A stretch of DNA of 33,616 bases. It comes from Novosphingobium sp. 9U. Its GTDB lineage: Bacteria; Pseudomonadota; Alphaproteobacteria; Sphingomonadales; Sphingomonadaceae. Shown piece by piece: positions 17,547 through 24,565 of the stretch. The stretch's first letter is position 1. Each line of letters opens with the position of its first letter. The notes beneath the pieces are model-generated. The model ran no database searches and was not told the origin of the DNA. It saw only the letters and a program-made list of their open reading frames with translations. Location of the stretch: positions 1 through 33,616 of the forward strand of contig NZ_LR732487.1 in NCBI RefSeq assembly GCF_902506425.1, in the 5' to 3' direction. A program made the translations under genes and the position numbers.

Positions 17547-17562
17547 GGTGTCGTTAGACACC
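17547..17562. promoter_or_regulatory. Small hairpin downstream of rpsT
   Basis: GGTGTC-GTTA-GACACC forms a perfect 6-base-pair hairpin 10 bases after the rpsT stop and ahead of the true terminator. No T run follows. It may stabilise the mRNA 3' end or may have no role. Confidence 0.3.
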
Positions 17563-17583
17563 TGACTAGTACGGATAGAGAAC

Positions 17584-17612
17584 AGAGCCGGGGGGGAACC
17601 TCCGGCTCTTTT
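17584..17612 (+). terminator. Rho-independent terminator of rpsT
   Basis: AGAGCCGG (17584-17591) pairs with CCGGCTCT (17602-17609). The stem can extend inward by two G-C pairs to a GGAA tetraloop, and a short T run (17608-17612) follows. It separates rpsT from dnaA. Confidence 0.85.
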
Positions 17613-17986
17613 CGTTGCACCAATGCCGCAGCGCAGCACTTGGTTTAGCAAAGTCCCGGAATTGCTGCGATTCGACTGACTGCAGCAGCGAAGTACCTGT
17701 TTTCTTTGCGCAAATTTTTATATTAAGGTTTTGCGTCAGTCTTGGCCGTGTCAACGCCAAATAGTTTTTATTTTTGGGGACGCGCTCTTGCCTTGGCCGT
17801 TCAAGCCTACCTAGAACGGACCTCGGCCGCAGCGGAAACGTCGGTCGGGGTCGAATACGAAAGCACGGATCAGCAAGGTTGCAGACAGCGTCTGCCGCCT
17901 ATGGCGAAGTCTTGCCCTTTCTATGGAACCTCGATGCGGATGGTGCGGTACAAGATGGGCAGCTTCAACAGCAGGAGGCGGTTCGG
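17613..17986. other. 374-base leader region of dnaA
   Basis: The stretch around 17700-17775 is the most AT-rich in the window (CAAATTTTTATATTAAGG; AATAGTTTTTATTTTTGGGG) and probably holds the dnaA promoter, although I cannot fix -35 and -10 boxes. I see no cluster of DnaA boxes (TTATNCACA), so it does not look like oriC. An 82-codon open frame (17742-17990) runs through it and overlaps the dnaA start. A long leader is of interest because dnaA translation in Caulobacter is controlled through its 5' leader. Confidence 0.5.
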
Positions 17987-17990
17987 ATGA
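17742..17990 (+). other. Possible upstream open reading frame overlapping dnaA
   Basis: A frame opening at TTG 17742 (or GTG 17748) runs 82 codons and ends in a TGA sharing bases with the dnaA start codon (ATGA, 17987-17990). The predicted peptide (Phe/Tyr/Trp near the start, Arg-rich end) resembles no family I know. Third-position GC content looks lower than in the neighbouring genes, and there is no Shine-Dalgarno site at its start, so it may be a chance frame. The overlap geometry is what translational coupling would need. Confidence 0.2.
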
Positions 17991-19480
17991 CGGGGACCTC
18001 GGGACAGCCGGCGCATTTTGCGGGCAAGAAAGCGAAATTGGTGCGGGTGGAAATGGAAGAGGATCAGGAAGCGGTGAACCTGGCGGCCGATTGGGCCGAC
18101 ATCAGCCAGGGCCTGCGCAAGGATCTCGGCCAGCAGGTCCACGGCCAGTGGATCAAGCCGATCCAGCCGGGCAACTACTGCCCGGAGACGGGCACGCTCG
18201 ATCTCTATCTGCCGACCGAGTTCAGCGCCAACTGGGTGCAGGACCGCTTCGCCGATCGCCTGTCGCTCGCCTGGAAGATCGCCCGCCCCGACGTGCGTCA
18301 CGTCCGCATCCTGGTGCACCCCGGCCGCAAGCAGCTGCCCGAGCTGCGCCTGGGCAGCGGCGGCAACCCGCGTCGCCCCGCCAACGATTCGTCGGCGCAG
18401 TCCGACCCGCTCGCCGCGGCGCTGGAAGGTGAGGCTTTCGCCACGCTCAGCCAGGGCGCCGCGAACATCGACGCCTCGCAGACTTTTTCCAGCTTCGTCA
18501 CCGGCACCAGCAACGTGCTCGCCGCCAATGCCGCCCAGCGCATGGCCGCGACCGAGACGCCGCAGTTCTCGCCGCTCTATCTCAAGGCCGCGACCGGCCA
18601 GGGCAAGACGCACCTGCTGCATGCGATCGGCCACGCCTACCTGGCCGCGCACCCGCATGCGCGGATCTTCTACTGCTCGGCCGAGCGCTTCATGGTCGAG
18701 TTCGTCCAGGCGCTGCGCCAGAACCAGATGATCGAATTCAAGTCGCGGCTGCGCGGCTTCGACCTGCTGCTGGTCGACGACATCCAGTTCATCATCGGCA
18801 AGGCGAGTGCCCAGGAAGAGCTGCTCTACACGATCGATGCGCTGCTGCAGGAAGGCAAGCGCCTGGTCTTCGCCGCCGACCGTGCGCCGCAGGCGCTCGA
18901 CGGGGTCGAGCCGCGCCTCCTGTCCCGCCTGTCGATGGGCCTGGTCGCCGACATCCAGAGCGCCGACATCGAGCTGCGCCGCTCCATCCTTGAGAGCCGC
19001 CTCACCCGCTTCGCCTCGATCAGCGTGCCCGCCGACGTGATCGAGTTCCTGGCCCGCACCATCAACCGCAACGTGCGCGAACTGGTCGGCGGCCTCAACA
19101 AGCTGATCGCCTATGCGCAGCTGACCGGCCAGGCCGTCTCGCTCCAGCTCGCCGAAGAGCAGCTGACCGACATCCTCTCGGCCAACCGCCGTCGGATCAC
19201 CATCGACGAGATCCAGCGGACGGTCTGCCAATTCTACCGCATCGACAAGACCGAGATGAGCTCCAAGCGCCGCGCCCGCGCCGTGGTGCGTCCGCGACAG
19301 GTGGCGATGTACCTTGCCAAGGTGCTCACGCCGCGCTCGTATCCGGAGATCGGCCGCAAGTTCGGCGGGCGCGATCACTCGACCGTGATCCACGCGGTGC
19401 GCCTGATCGAGGAACTGCGCACCCGCGACGCCGACATGGACGGAGACGTGCGCTCGCTTCTGCGCCAGCTGGAGAGCTGA
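17987..19480 (+). CDS. dnaA: Chromosomal replication initiator DnaA
   Basis: DnaA is the AAA+ ATPase that binds DnaA boxes and melts oriC. The 497-residue product has domain I (WADISQGLRKDLGQQVHGQWIKPIQ), a variable linker, and the AAA+ core with a Walker A of unusual wording (AATGQGKTHLLHAIGHAY), Walker B LLVDDIQFI, and the arginine-bearing LLSRLSMGLVADI. Domain IV ends in the DNA-binding signature RSYPEIGRKFGGRDHSTVIHAV. I chose the ATG at 17987 because AGGAGG (17973-17978) lies 8 bases upstream; a longer in-frame reading to 17774 lacks this support. It lies after rpsT, as in many alphaproteobacteria where dnaA is not beside oriC. Confidence 0.97.
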   Translation: MTGTSGQPAHFAGKKAKLVRVEMEEDQEAVNLAADWADISQGLRKDLGQQVHGQWIKPIQPGNYCPETGTLDLYLPTEFSANWVQDRFADRLSLAWKIARPDVRHVRILVHPGRKQLPELRLGSGGNPRRPANDSSAQSDPLAAALEGEAFATLSQGAANIDASQTFSSFVTGTSNVLAANAAQRMAATETPQFSPLYLKAATGQGKTHLLHAIGHAYLAAHPHARIFYCSAERFMVEFVQALRQNQMIEFKSRLRGFDLLLVDDIQFIIGKASAQEELLYTIDALLQEGKRLVFAADRAPQALDGVEPRLLSRLSMGLVADIQSADIELRRSILESRLTRFASISVPADVIEFLARTINRNVRELVGGLNKLIAYAQLTGQAVSLQLAEEQLTDILSANRRRITIDEIQRTVCQFYRIDKTEMSSKRRARAVVRPRQVAMYLAKVLTPRSYPEIGRKFGGRDHSTVIHAVRLIEELRTRDADMDGDVRSLLRQLES

Positions 19481-19667
19481 CGCCTGATCGGGCCTTCAGG
19501 ATTTCCGGCACTTTCGCCCGCCCCGCCGGGATTTTACCAACTGATTCCTTGGCATAATTGAAACTCATCGTCCTGCTGTCGTTCTCTTGTCCAAGGGACT
19601 GAGCTAAGCGCGACTCCCTCAAAAAGGCCCGTAAGGGTCGCACGCAAGTTTGGGAGTTTCGCGCGGC

Positions 19668-20507
19668 ATGCGCTTCTACAAGGCGACGCAGTTCCTGTTT
19701 CCACGCAGCTTCGAGCTGCGGCTGCTGACCATCTGCTTCCTGGCGGTCCATGTCCCACTGATCGCTTGCATCGCGTTCAGCGCGGCGACCTGGCACTGGC
19801 AGGCGGACACGCTGCTGGTGATCCTGCTGGCGACGCTGCTCGGCACGGCGGGGGGCGTCGCCGCGATCCATGCCCTCCTGGCCCCACTCACCGCAGCGAC
19901 GGGCATGTTGCGCTCGATCCAGAAGGGTGAGCGGGTGGACGAGATCCCAGTCGGCGGCGAGGATCTGGTCGGCCGGCTCCTGCGCGGCGTGACCCAGGCG
20001 GCCAACGATGCTGCGGATCGCTCGGAAGAGCTGACCATCGTCGCTGAGCACGACTCCCTCACCAAGATCCTCAACCGCCGCGGCTTCCTGCGCGCGGCCG
20101 AGCGCGCGCTGGTTGGGGATCGGCCCGCGGTGCTGGCCTTGATCGACCTCGATCACTTCAAGACCATCAACGACCATCTCGGCCATGCCGCCGGCGACGA
20201 ACTGCTTCATGCCTTTGCCCAGCGCATGAGCACGGTCATTCGCCAGTCCGACATCTGCGCCCGCTGGGGTGGCGAGGAGTTCGCAGTGCTGCTGCCGGGT
20301 GCCAACCTCAGCCAGGCCCATGACGCCATCGAGCGCCTGCGCAGCTCGATCTCGCGCCATCCCTTGCCCGGTGTCGGCCTGACCTTCTCGTGCGGACTTG
20401 CGGCGACCGCAGGTTCGGCCGAGCTCGACGACACCGCCCGCCGCGCCGACAAGGCGCTCTATTCGGCCAAGCACCACGGCCGCAATCGCATCGAGGCTGC
20501 CGAGTAG
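19668..20507 (+). CDS. Membrane-bound diguanylate cyclase (GGDEF domain)
   Basis: Makes the second messenger cyclic di-GMP from two GTP. The 279-residue protein has two membrane helices (about residues 20-45 and 50-75), a short linker resembling a HAMP segment (LLAPLTAATGMLRSIQKGERVDEIPVGG), then a GGDEF domain. The active site reads GGEEF in RWGGEEFAVLLPG, a functional variant. RQSD five residues earlier is the inhibitory I-site (RxxD), so product inhibition is likely. No extracytoplasmic sensor domain is present. I chose the ATG at 19668; GGGAG lies 11 bases upstream, and a TTG at 19650 is possible. It lies 187 bases after dnaA on the same strand. Confidence 0.92.
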   Translation: MRFYKATQFLFPRSFELRLLTICFLAVHVPLIACIAFSAATWHWQADTLLVILLATLLGTAGGVAAIHALLAPLTAATGMLRSIQKGERVDEIPVGGEDLVGRLLRGVTQAANDAADRSEELTIVAEHDSLTKILNRRGFLRAAERALVGDRPAVLALIDLDHFKTINDHLGHAAGDELLHAFAQRMSTVIRQSDICARWGGEEFAVLLPGANLSQAHDAIERLRSSISRHPLPGVGLTFSCGLAATAGSAELDDTARRADKALYSAKHHGRNRIEAAE

Positions 20508-20578
20508 CGGCCCCGCGCCTCCAAGCTGCTGCGCCCGGCCACCTTTCCAAGCCCCCGGCGCTGTTCTATGCGCCGCGC

Positions 20579-21007
20579 ATGACATCCGCCGCCGCCGCCC
20601 CGCCCGGGATCGCCCTGCCCGCCTCGTTCTGGCAGGCGGCACAGCGCGGCGCTTTGTGCCGGTGCCCACGCTGCGGCGAGGCGCGCCTGTTCACCAAATG
20701 GCTGAAGCCGGCCGCACACTGCCCGGCGTGCGGGCAGGACTGGTCGCACCAGCGCGCCGACGACTTCCCAGCCTACCTCGCGATCCTGGTCACCGGTCAT
20801 GTGCTGGCGCCGATCATGATCGCGCTGGCGCTCGATACCGAGCTCCCCCCTGCAGCGATCCTCGCGCTGTTGGTGCCCAGTTCGGTGGCGATGATGCTGG
20901 GCATGCTCCAGCCGGCGAAAGGAGCGGTGATCGCGGCGCAGTGGTGGCATGGGCTACATGGCTTCACCAAAGAGCGAGCCGGCGAGCGACCAGGGGCCAA
21001 GCCATGA
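20579..21007 (+). CDS. DUF983 small membrane protein with zinc ribbon
   Basis: The 142-residue protein has an N-terminal zinc-ribbon-like pair, CPRCGEARLF and CPACGQDW, followed by two membrane helices (YLAILVTGHVLAPIMIALAL and AAILALLVPSSVAMMLGML). This is the DUF983 layout; the function is unknown. The ATG at 20579 begins MTSAAAAPPG; a longer in-frame reading would overlap the upstream GGDEF gene. Its stop overlaps the start of the ThiF-like gene (ATGA), so the two are translationally coupled. Confidence 0.85.
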   Translation: MTSAAAAPPGIALPASFWQAAQRGALCRCPRCGEARLFTKWLKPAAHCPACGQDWSHQRADDFPAYLAILVTGHVLAPIMIALALDTELPPAAILALLVPSSVAMMLGMLQPAKGAVIAAQWWHGLHGFTKERAGERPGAKP

Positions 21008-21777
21008 GCCTGGCTCCGGATCGCCTCGAGCGCTTTGCCCGTCATATCGTGCTGCCCGAAGTGGGCGGCACCGGCCAAGTCGCGCTGGCAGAGGCGCACG
21101 TGGTGCTTGTCGGCTGCGGTGGGATCGGGAGCCCGGCCCTGCAATACCTCGCCGCAGCCGGCATAGGACGGCTAACGCTGATCGATAGCGACGTCGTCGA
21201 CGTCAGCAACCTGCAGCGCCAGACGATTTTCACGCCGTCGGATGTGGGCCGCGCAAAGGCGGAAATCGCGGCCGAATGGGTGCGGCGGTTTGATCTTGGC
21301 CTCGAGGTCAATGCCATCGTCGAGCGGGTGGGTCAGGGCAACGTGGCGCAGGTCCTCTCCGGCGCTCACCTCGTACTCGACGGCTGTGACAACTTCGCGA
21401 CTCGGCTGCTCGTCTCGGACGCTTGCGTGGCGACGGGCGTGCCGCTGACCAGCGCTGCGATTGGGCGCTTCCAGGGCCAAGTCGCCAACTTCGCGGGACA
21501 CCTTGCGGGCCAGCCCTGCTACCGCTGCTTCGTGGGCGACGCCTTCGATGCCGAGGATTGCGATACGTGCGCAGCCGACGGCGTGCTGGGCGCGATGGCA
21601 GGCATGATCGGCACGTTCGGCGCCATGCAGGCAATCCGGGTGCTGCTCGGCGGGCACGCCGCGCTGGGCGACGATCCGCAGTTCGGCAAGCTGCATCTGG
21701 TCGACGGGCTAGCGCCTTCGATGCGCACGCTCAGCATCGCCAAGGACCCGAGCTGCAAAGGCTGCAGCGGGCGGTGA
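21004..21777 (+). CDS. ThiF/MoeB-family E1-like adenylyltransferase
   Basis: The 257-residue enzyme belongs to the E1-like family that adenylates the C-terminal glycine of small sulfur-carrier proteins (MoaD, ThiS). It has the ATP-binding loop VGCGGIGSPALQYLAAAG, DSDVVDVSNLQRQ, LDGCDNFATR, and the two zinc-binding Cys pairs CYRC and CKGC (the latter near the C-terminus). It has no rhodanese domain, and no MoaD or ThiS gene is nearby, so MoeB and ThiF cannot be told apart; I lean to MoeB-type. It overlaps the DUF983 gene upstream (ATGA) and the DUF1810 gene downstream (GTGA). Confidence 0.9.
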   Translation: MSLAPDRLERFARHIVLPEVGGTGQVALAEAHVVLVGCGGIGSPALQYLAAAGIGRLTLIDSDVVDVSNLQRQTIFTPSDVGRAKAEIAAEWVRRFDLGLEVNAIVERVGQGNVAQVLSGAHLVLDGCDNFATRLLVSDACVATGVPLTSAAIGRFQGQVANFAGHLAGQPCYRCFVGDAFDAEDCDTCAADGVLGAMAGMIGTFGAMQAIRVLLGGHAALGDDPQFGKLHLVDGLAPSMRTLSIAKDPSCKGCSGR

Positions 21778-22184
21778 GCTTCGACCTCGATCGCTTCGTC
21801 GCCGCACAGGAAGGCAGCTACGATGTGGCGCTTGCCGAGATCACGGCCGGAGCGAAGCGCAGCCACTGGATGTGGTACATATTCCCGCAAGTCGCCGGGC
21901 TGGGGCACAGCGCCATGGCGCAGCGTTATGCGATCGGCTCGCTGGCTGAAGCGCAAGCCTACCTGGAGCATCCCCTGCTCGGCCAGCGACTGCGCGAGTG
22001 CGCGGCGGCGCTGGACGGGCTCTCCAACACCAGCGCCGAGCGGGTGTTCGGCGGGATCGATGCATTGAAGTTGCGCTCCTCGCTGACGCTGTTCGAGGCG
22101 GCGGGGGCGGCGTTCGGCTCCACGATCGAGCGCTGGTTTGGTGAACGGGATGCGCGGACCTTGGAGATACTGAGCCAAGCCTAG
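21774..22184 (+). CDS. DUF1810 family protein
   Basis: The 136-residue protein matches the DUF1810 pattern: FDLDRFVAAQEGSYDVALAEI, the hallmark SHWMWYIFPQ, GLGHSAMAQRYAI, HPLLGQRLREC and FGGIDALKLRSSLTLFE. No biochemical role is established. The start is GTG at 21774, sharing bases with the E1-like stop (GTGA), so it should be cotranslated with that enzyme. Its stop lies in a CTAG that also contains the stop of the convergent sirtuin gene. Confidence 0.9.
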   Translation: MSFDLDRFVAAQEGSYDVALAEITAGAKRSHWMWYIFPQVAGLGHSAMAQRYAIGSLAEAQAYLEHPLLGQRLRECAAALDGLSNTSAERVFGGIDALKLRSSLTLFEAAGAAFGSTIERWFGERDARTLEILSQA

Positions 22185-22936
22185 CCTCCTTGAACGGAAG
22201 ATAGGGATCGGACGGTGGGCACAGGAAGCGAGACCAGCATTTCCTCCACCCAGTCCGGCACGATCCGCGTTGCCGGGCCGTGCCGCGCCTCGTCGAACCA
22301 GCCGGTTCCCTGGCTCGGCTCCAGGTTCAGCTCCAGCGTCGCGGCGCCCAGTTCGCGCGCGTTGCGCACGAAGCCGGCCGCGGGATAGACCGCGCCCGAC
22401 GTGCCGATCGACACGAACAGGTCCGCGCTTCGCAAGGCTGCGTAGATCTCGTCCATGCCATAGGGCATCTCGCCGAACCAGACCACGTCGGGCCGCAGCG
22501 CGCGGGCACCGCAAGCGGGGCAAGCCGGCCGGTCGATCAAGGTGCTCGTCCAAGGCGAGCGGGTGTCGCAGGCAGTGCACCAGGCCAGCAGATGCTCGCC
22601 ATGCATGTGCAGCACGCGCCTGGCTCCCGCACGCTCGTGCAAGTCATCGATGTTCTGGGTGACGATCAGCAACTCGCCCGGCCACTCGGCATCGAGCCTG
22701 GCCAGCGCGTGGTGCGCCGCATTGGGCTGCTTGGTCTGGATCGCCTCGCGCCGCATGTCGTAAAAGCGCAGCACCAGGTCGGGATCGCGCGCGAAGGCCT
22801 CCGGAGTGGCGACGTCCTCGACGCGGTGCTGCTCCCACAAGCCACCCTCGGCGCGGAAGGTATCGATCCCGCTCTCGGCGCTGACGCCCGCGCCGGTGAG
22901 GATCACGATGTTGCGGATGGCCTTCATCGCCGCCAT
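22181..22936 (-). CDS. cobB: Sirtuin NAD-dependent protein deacylase (CobB type)
   Basis: Removes acyl groups from protein lysines using NAD, giving nicotinamide and O-acyl-ADP-ribose. The 251-residue product has the NAD-binding GAGVSAESGIDTFR, TQNIDDLHERAG, the HMHGEHLLAWC active-site histidine region and a zinc site (CTAC and CPAC pairs). Tyr59 and Arg62 in FYDMRR form the Y-x-x-R pair that in CobB and SIRT5 recognises succinyl and malonyl groups, so desuccinylase activity is likely. I place the start at ATG 22936; ATG 22927 is possible. It lies head to head with dapB, with 26 bases between start codons. Confidence 0.93.
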   Translation of the reverse strand: MAAMKAIRNIVILTGAGVSAESGIDTFRAEGGLWEQHRVEDVATPEAFARDPDLVLRFYDMRREAIQTKQPNAAHHALARLDAEWPGELLIVTQNIDDLHERAGARRVLHMHGEHLLAWCTACDTRSPWTSTLIDRPACPACGARALRPDVVWFGEMPYGMDEIYAALRSADLFVSIGTSGAVYPAAGFVRNARELGAATLELNLEPSQGTGWFDEARHGPATRIVPDWVEEMLVSLPVPTVRSLSSVQGG

Positions 22937-22962
22937 GAGACACGCGCAAAGGGGAATAGGCA

Positions 22963-23691
22963 ATGAGCAGAATCGGCATCATCGGCAGCGCCGGGCGCAT
23001 GGGCCAGGCGATCGCTGCGGCCATAGCCGAAGCGGACGAGACGCTGGCTGGCGGGATCGACAAGGACGGCGATGTCGCGGCGCTGGCAGCGCAGAGCGAC
23101 GTGCTGGTTGACTTCTCCTCGCCCGGGGCGCTGGAGGGCAATCTCGACGTAGCGGTCGCGGCCGGAGTGCCGGTGGTGATCGGCACGACAGGCCTGGAGG
23201 AGCGGCACCACTTCCTGATCGACCACGCGGCATCCAGCATCCCCGTCCTGCAGACCGGCAACACCTCGCTCGGGGTCACCCTGCTGGCGCATCTGGTGCG
23301 AGAGGCCGCGGGCCGGCTGGGCGAAGATTGGGACATCGAGATCGTCGAGACGCATCACCGTATGAAGGTCGACGCGCCCTCGGGCACGGCACTGTTGCTG
23401 GGCAAGGCCGCGGCCGAGGGTCGCGGCATCGACTTGGCTGCCGATAGCGAGCGCGGGCGCGATGGCATCACCGGAAAGCGCGGCACCGGCACCATCGGTT
23501 TTGCGGCCCTGCGCGGCGGCTCGGTGGCGGGCGATCACTCGGTGCTGTTCCTGGGCGATGGTGAGCGCGTCACGCTCTCGCACCTGGCGGAAAACCGCTC
23601 GATCTTCGCCAAGGGCGCGGTGCGGGCGTGTCAGTGGTTGGTCGGCATGCCGGCGGGGCGGTACACGATGCCCGAGGTGCTGGGGTTGTGA
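22963..23691 (+). CDS. dapB: 4-hydroxy-tetrahydrodipicolinate reductase
   Basis: DapB reduces the cyclic product of DapA to tetrahydrodipicolinate with NAD(P)H, on the way to meso-diaminopimelate and lysine. The 242-residue product has the nucleotide-binding loop IGIIGSAGRMGQAI, the substrate and catalytic signature ETHHRMKVDAPSGTAL, and the C-terminal AENRSIFAKGAVRACQWL. AAAGGGGA lies about 8 bases upstream of the ATG. nth follows on the same strand after 33 bases. dapE of the same pathway is 4 kb away on the opposite strand. Confidence 0.97.
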   Translation: MSRIGIIGSAGRMGQAIAAAIAEADETLAGGIDKDGDVAALAAQSDVLVDFSSPGALEGNLDVAVAAGVPVVIGTTGLEERHHFLIDHAASSIPVLQTGNTSLGVTLLAHLVREAAGRLGEDWDIEIVETHHRMKVDAPSGTALLLGKAAAEGRGIDLAADSERGRDGITGKRGTGTIGFAALRGGSVAGDHSVLFLGDGERVTLSHLAENRSIFAKGAVRACQWLVGMPAGRYTMPEVLGL

Positions 23692-23724
23692 GCTCCGTCT
23701 CTATTGGCGCCGGGACGTAGCTGC

Positions 23725-24384
23725 GTGAACAAGGCCAACGTTTTCGAATTCTTCCGCCGCCTGGCCGAGCTCAACCCAGAGCCCGTCACCGAGCTGGAAT
23801 ACGGCAACGACTACCAGCTGCTGGTCGCCGTGGTGCTCTCAGCGCAATCCACCGACATCGGCGTCAACAAGGCGACGCGAGCACTGTTCCGCGAGGTCAC
23901 CCGGCCCGACCAGATGGTTGCGCTCGGAGAGGAGGGCCTGAAGGAACACATCAAGACGATCGGCCTGTTCAACTCCAAGGCCAAGCACGTCATTGCCCTC
24001 AGCGAGATCCTGGTGCGCGAACATGGCGGCGAAGTGCCGGCCGACCGCGATGCGCTCACCGCCCTGCCCGGCGTCGGGCGCAAGACCGCCAACGTGGTGC
24101 TGAACTCCGCGCACGGTGCGGAGACCTTCGCGGTCGACACGCACATCTTCCGCGTCTGCAATCGCACCGGCCTCGCCAAGGGCAAGACGCCGCTGGCGGT
24201 CGAGCTGGGCCTCGAGAAGAAGGTGCCTGGCCCGTTCCGCGTCGGCGCGCACCACTGGCTGATCCTCCACGGCCGCTACATCTGCAAGGCGCGCACGCCC
24301 GAATGCTGGCGCTGCCCGGTAGTGGACTTGTGCACCTACAAGCCCAAGGTGCTGGAGAAGCCGGGGAAGAAGACAGCACCGTGA
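23725..24384 (+). CDS. nth: Endonuclease III (thymine glycol DNA glycosylase/AP lyase)
   Basis: Removes oxidised pyrimidines and cuts the abasic site. The 219-residue product has the helix-hairpin-helix ALPGVGRKTANVVL with the catalytic lysine, the VDTHIFRV segment with the catalytic aspartate, and the C-terminal 4Fe-4S ligands C-x6-C-x2-C-x5-C (CKARTPECWRCPVVDLC). The start is GTG at 23725 (MNKANVFEFFRRL), with GGGACG about 8 bases upstream. It probably shares a transcript with dapB. A degraded small open frame starts within its stop codon. Confidence 0.97.
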   Translation: MNKANVFEFFRRLAELNPEPVTELEYGNDYQLLVAVVLSAQSTDIGVNKATRALFREVTRPDQMVALGEEGLKEHIKTIGLFNSKAKHVIALSEILVREHGGEVPADRDALTALPGVGRKTANVVLNSAHGAETFAVDTHIFRVCNRTGLAKGKTPLAVELGLEKKVPGPFRVGAHHWLILHGRYICKARTPECWRCPVVDLCTYKPKVLEKPGKKTAP

Positions 24385-24538
24385 GACGCTGGCTGAAGCG
24401 CTTCCGGCTGCGCTACGTCACTACTGCAAGGAACGCTGTTTCATTGGCGCGTCGATCGTGCTGACGGTCCTCTGGGTGCTCTGGTAACTGATCAGCTTGC
24501 TCGGGCCCTTGCTGGAACTGGCGCTGGCCATTTTCTGA
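24381..24538 (+). pseudogene. Decayed small membrane-protein gene after nth
   Basis: A GTG at 24381 shares bases with the nth stop (GTGA) and opens a basic start (MRRWLKRFRLRYVTTARNA) that stops at 24462-24464. From about 24440 the frame one base back reads a hydrophobic segment (FIGASIVLTVLWVLW), then TAA at 24485, then a second hydrophobic segment (LISLLGPLLELALAIF) ending in TGA 24536-24538. A basic start followed by two membrane segments looks like one small inner-membrane protein broken by a one-base loss and an in-frame stop. This is inference; no homologue could be checked. Confidence 0.4.
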
Positions 24539-24565
24539 GTAGCGCCCGCTCGACGTTGCCCGTCG

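Noticed and set aside
17594..17616. GGAAC followed by CGTT over the rpsT terminator
   Set aside because: The spacing is only 13 bases and both parts belong to the terminator hairpin and its tail.
17613..17986. Chromosome origin next to dnaA
   Set aside because: No cluster of TTATNCACA boxes is visible, and in most alphaproteobacteria with the rpsT-dnaA order the origin lies elsewhere.
17921..19393. Long open frame antisense to dnaA (about 490 codons)
   Set aside because: It mirrors the dnaA reading frame, its product is Gln/Arg/Asp/Val-rich low complexity, and it matches no family. Such shadows are usual in GC-rich coding DNA.
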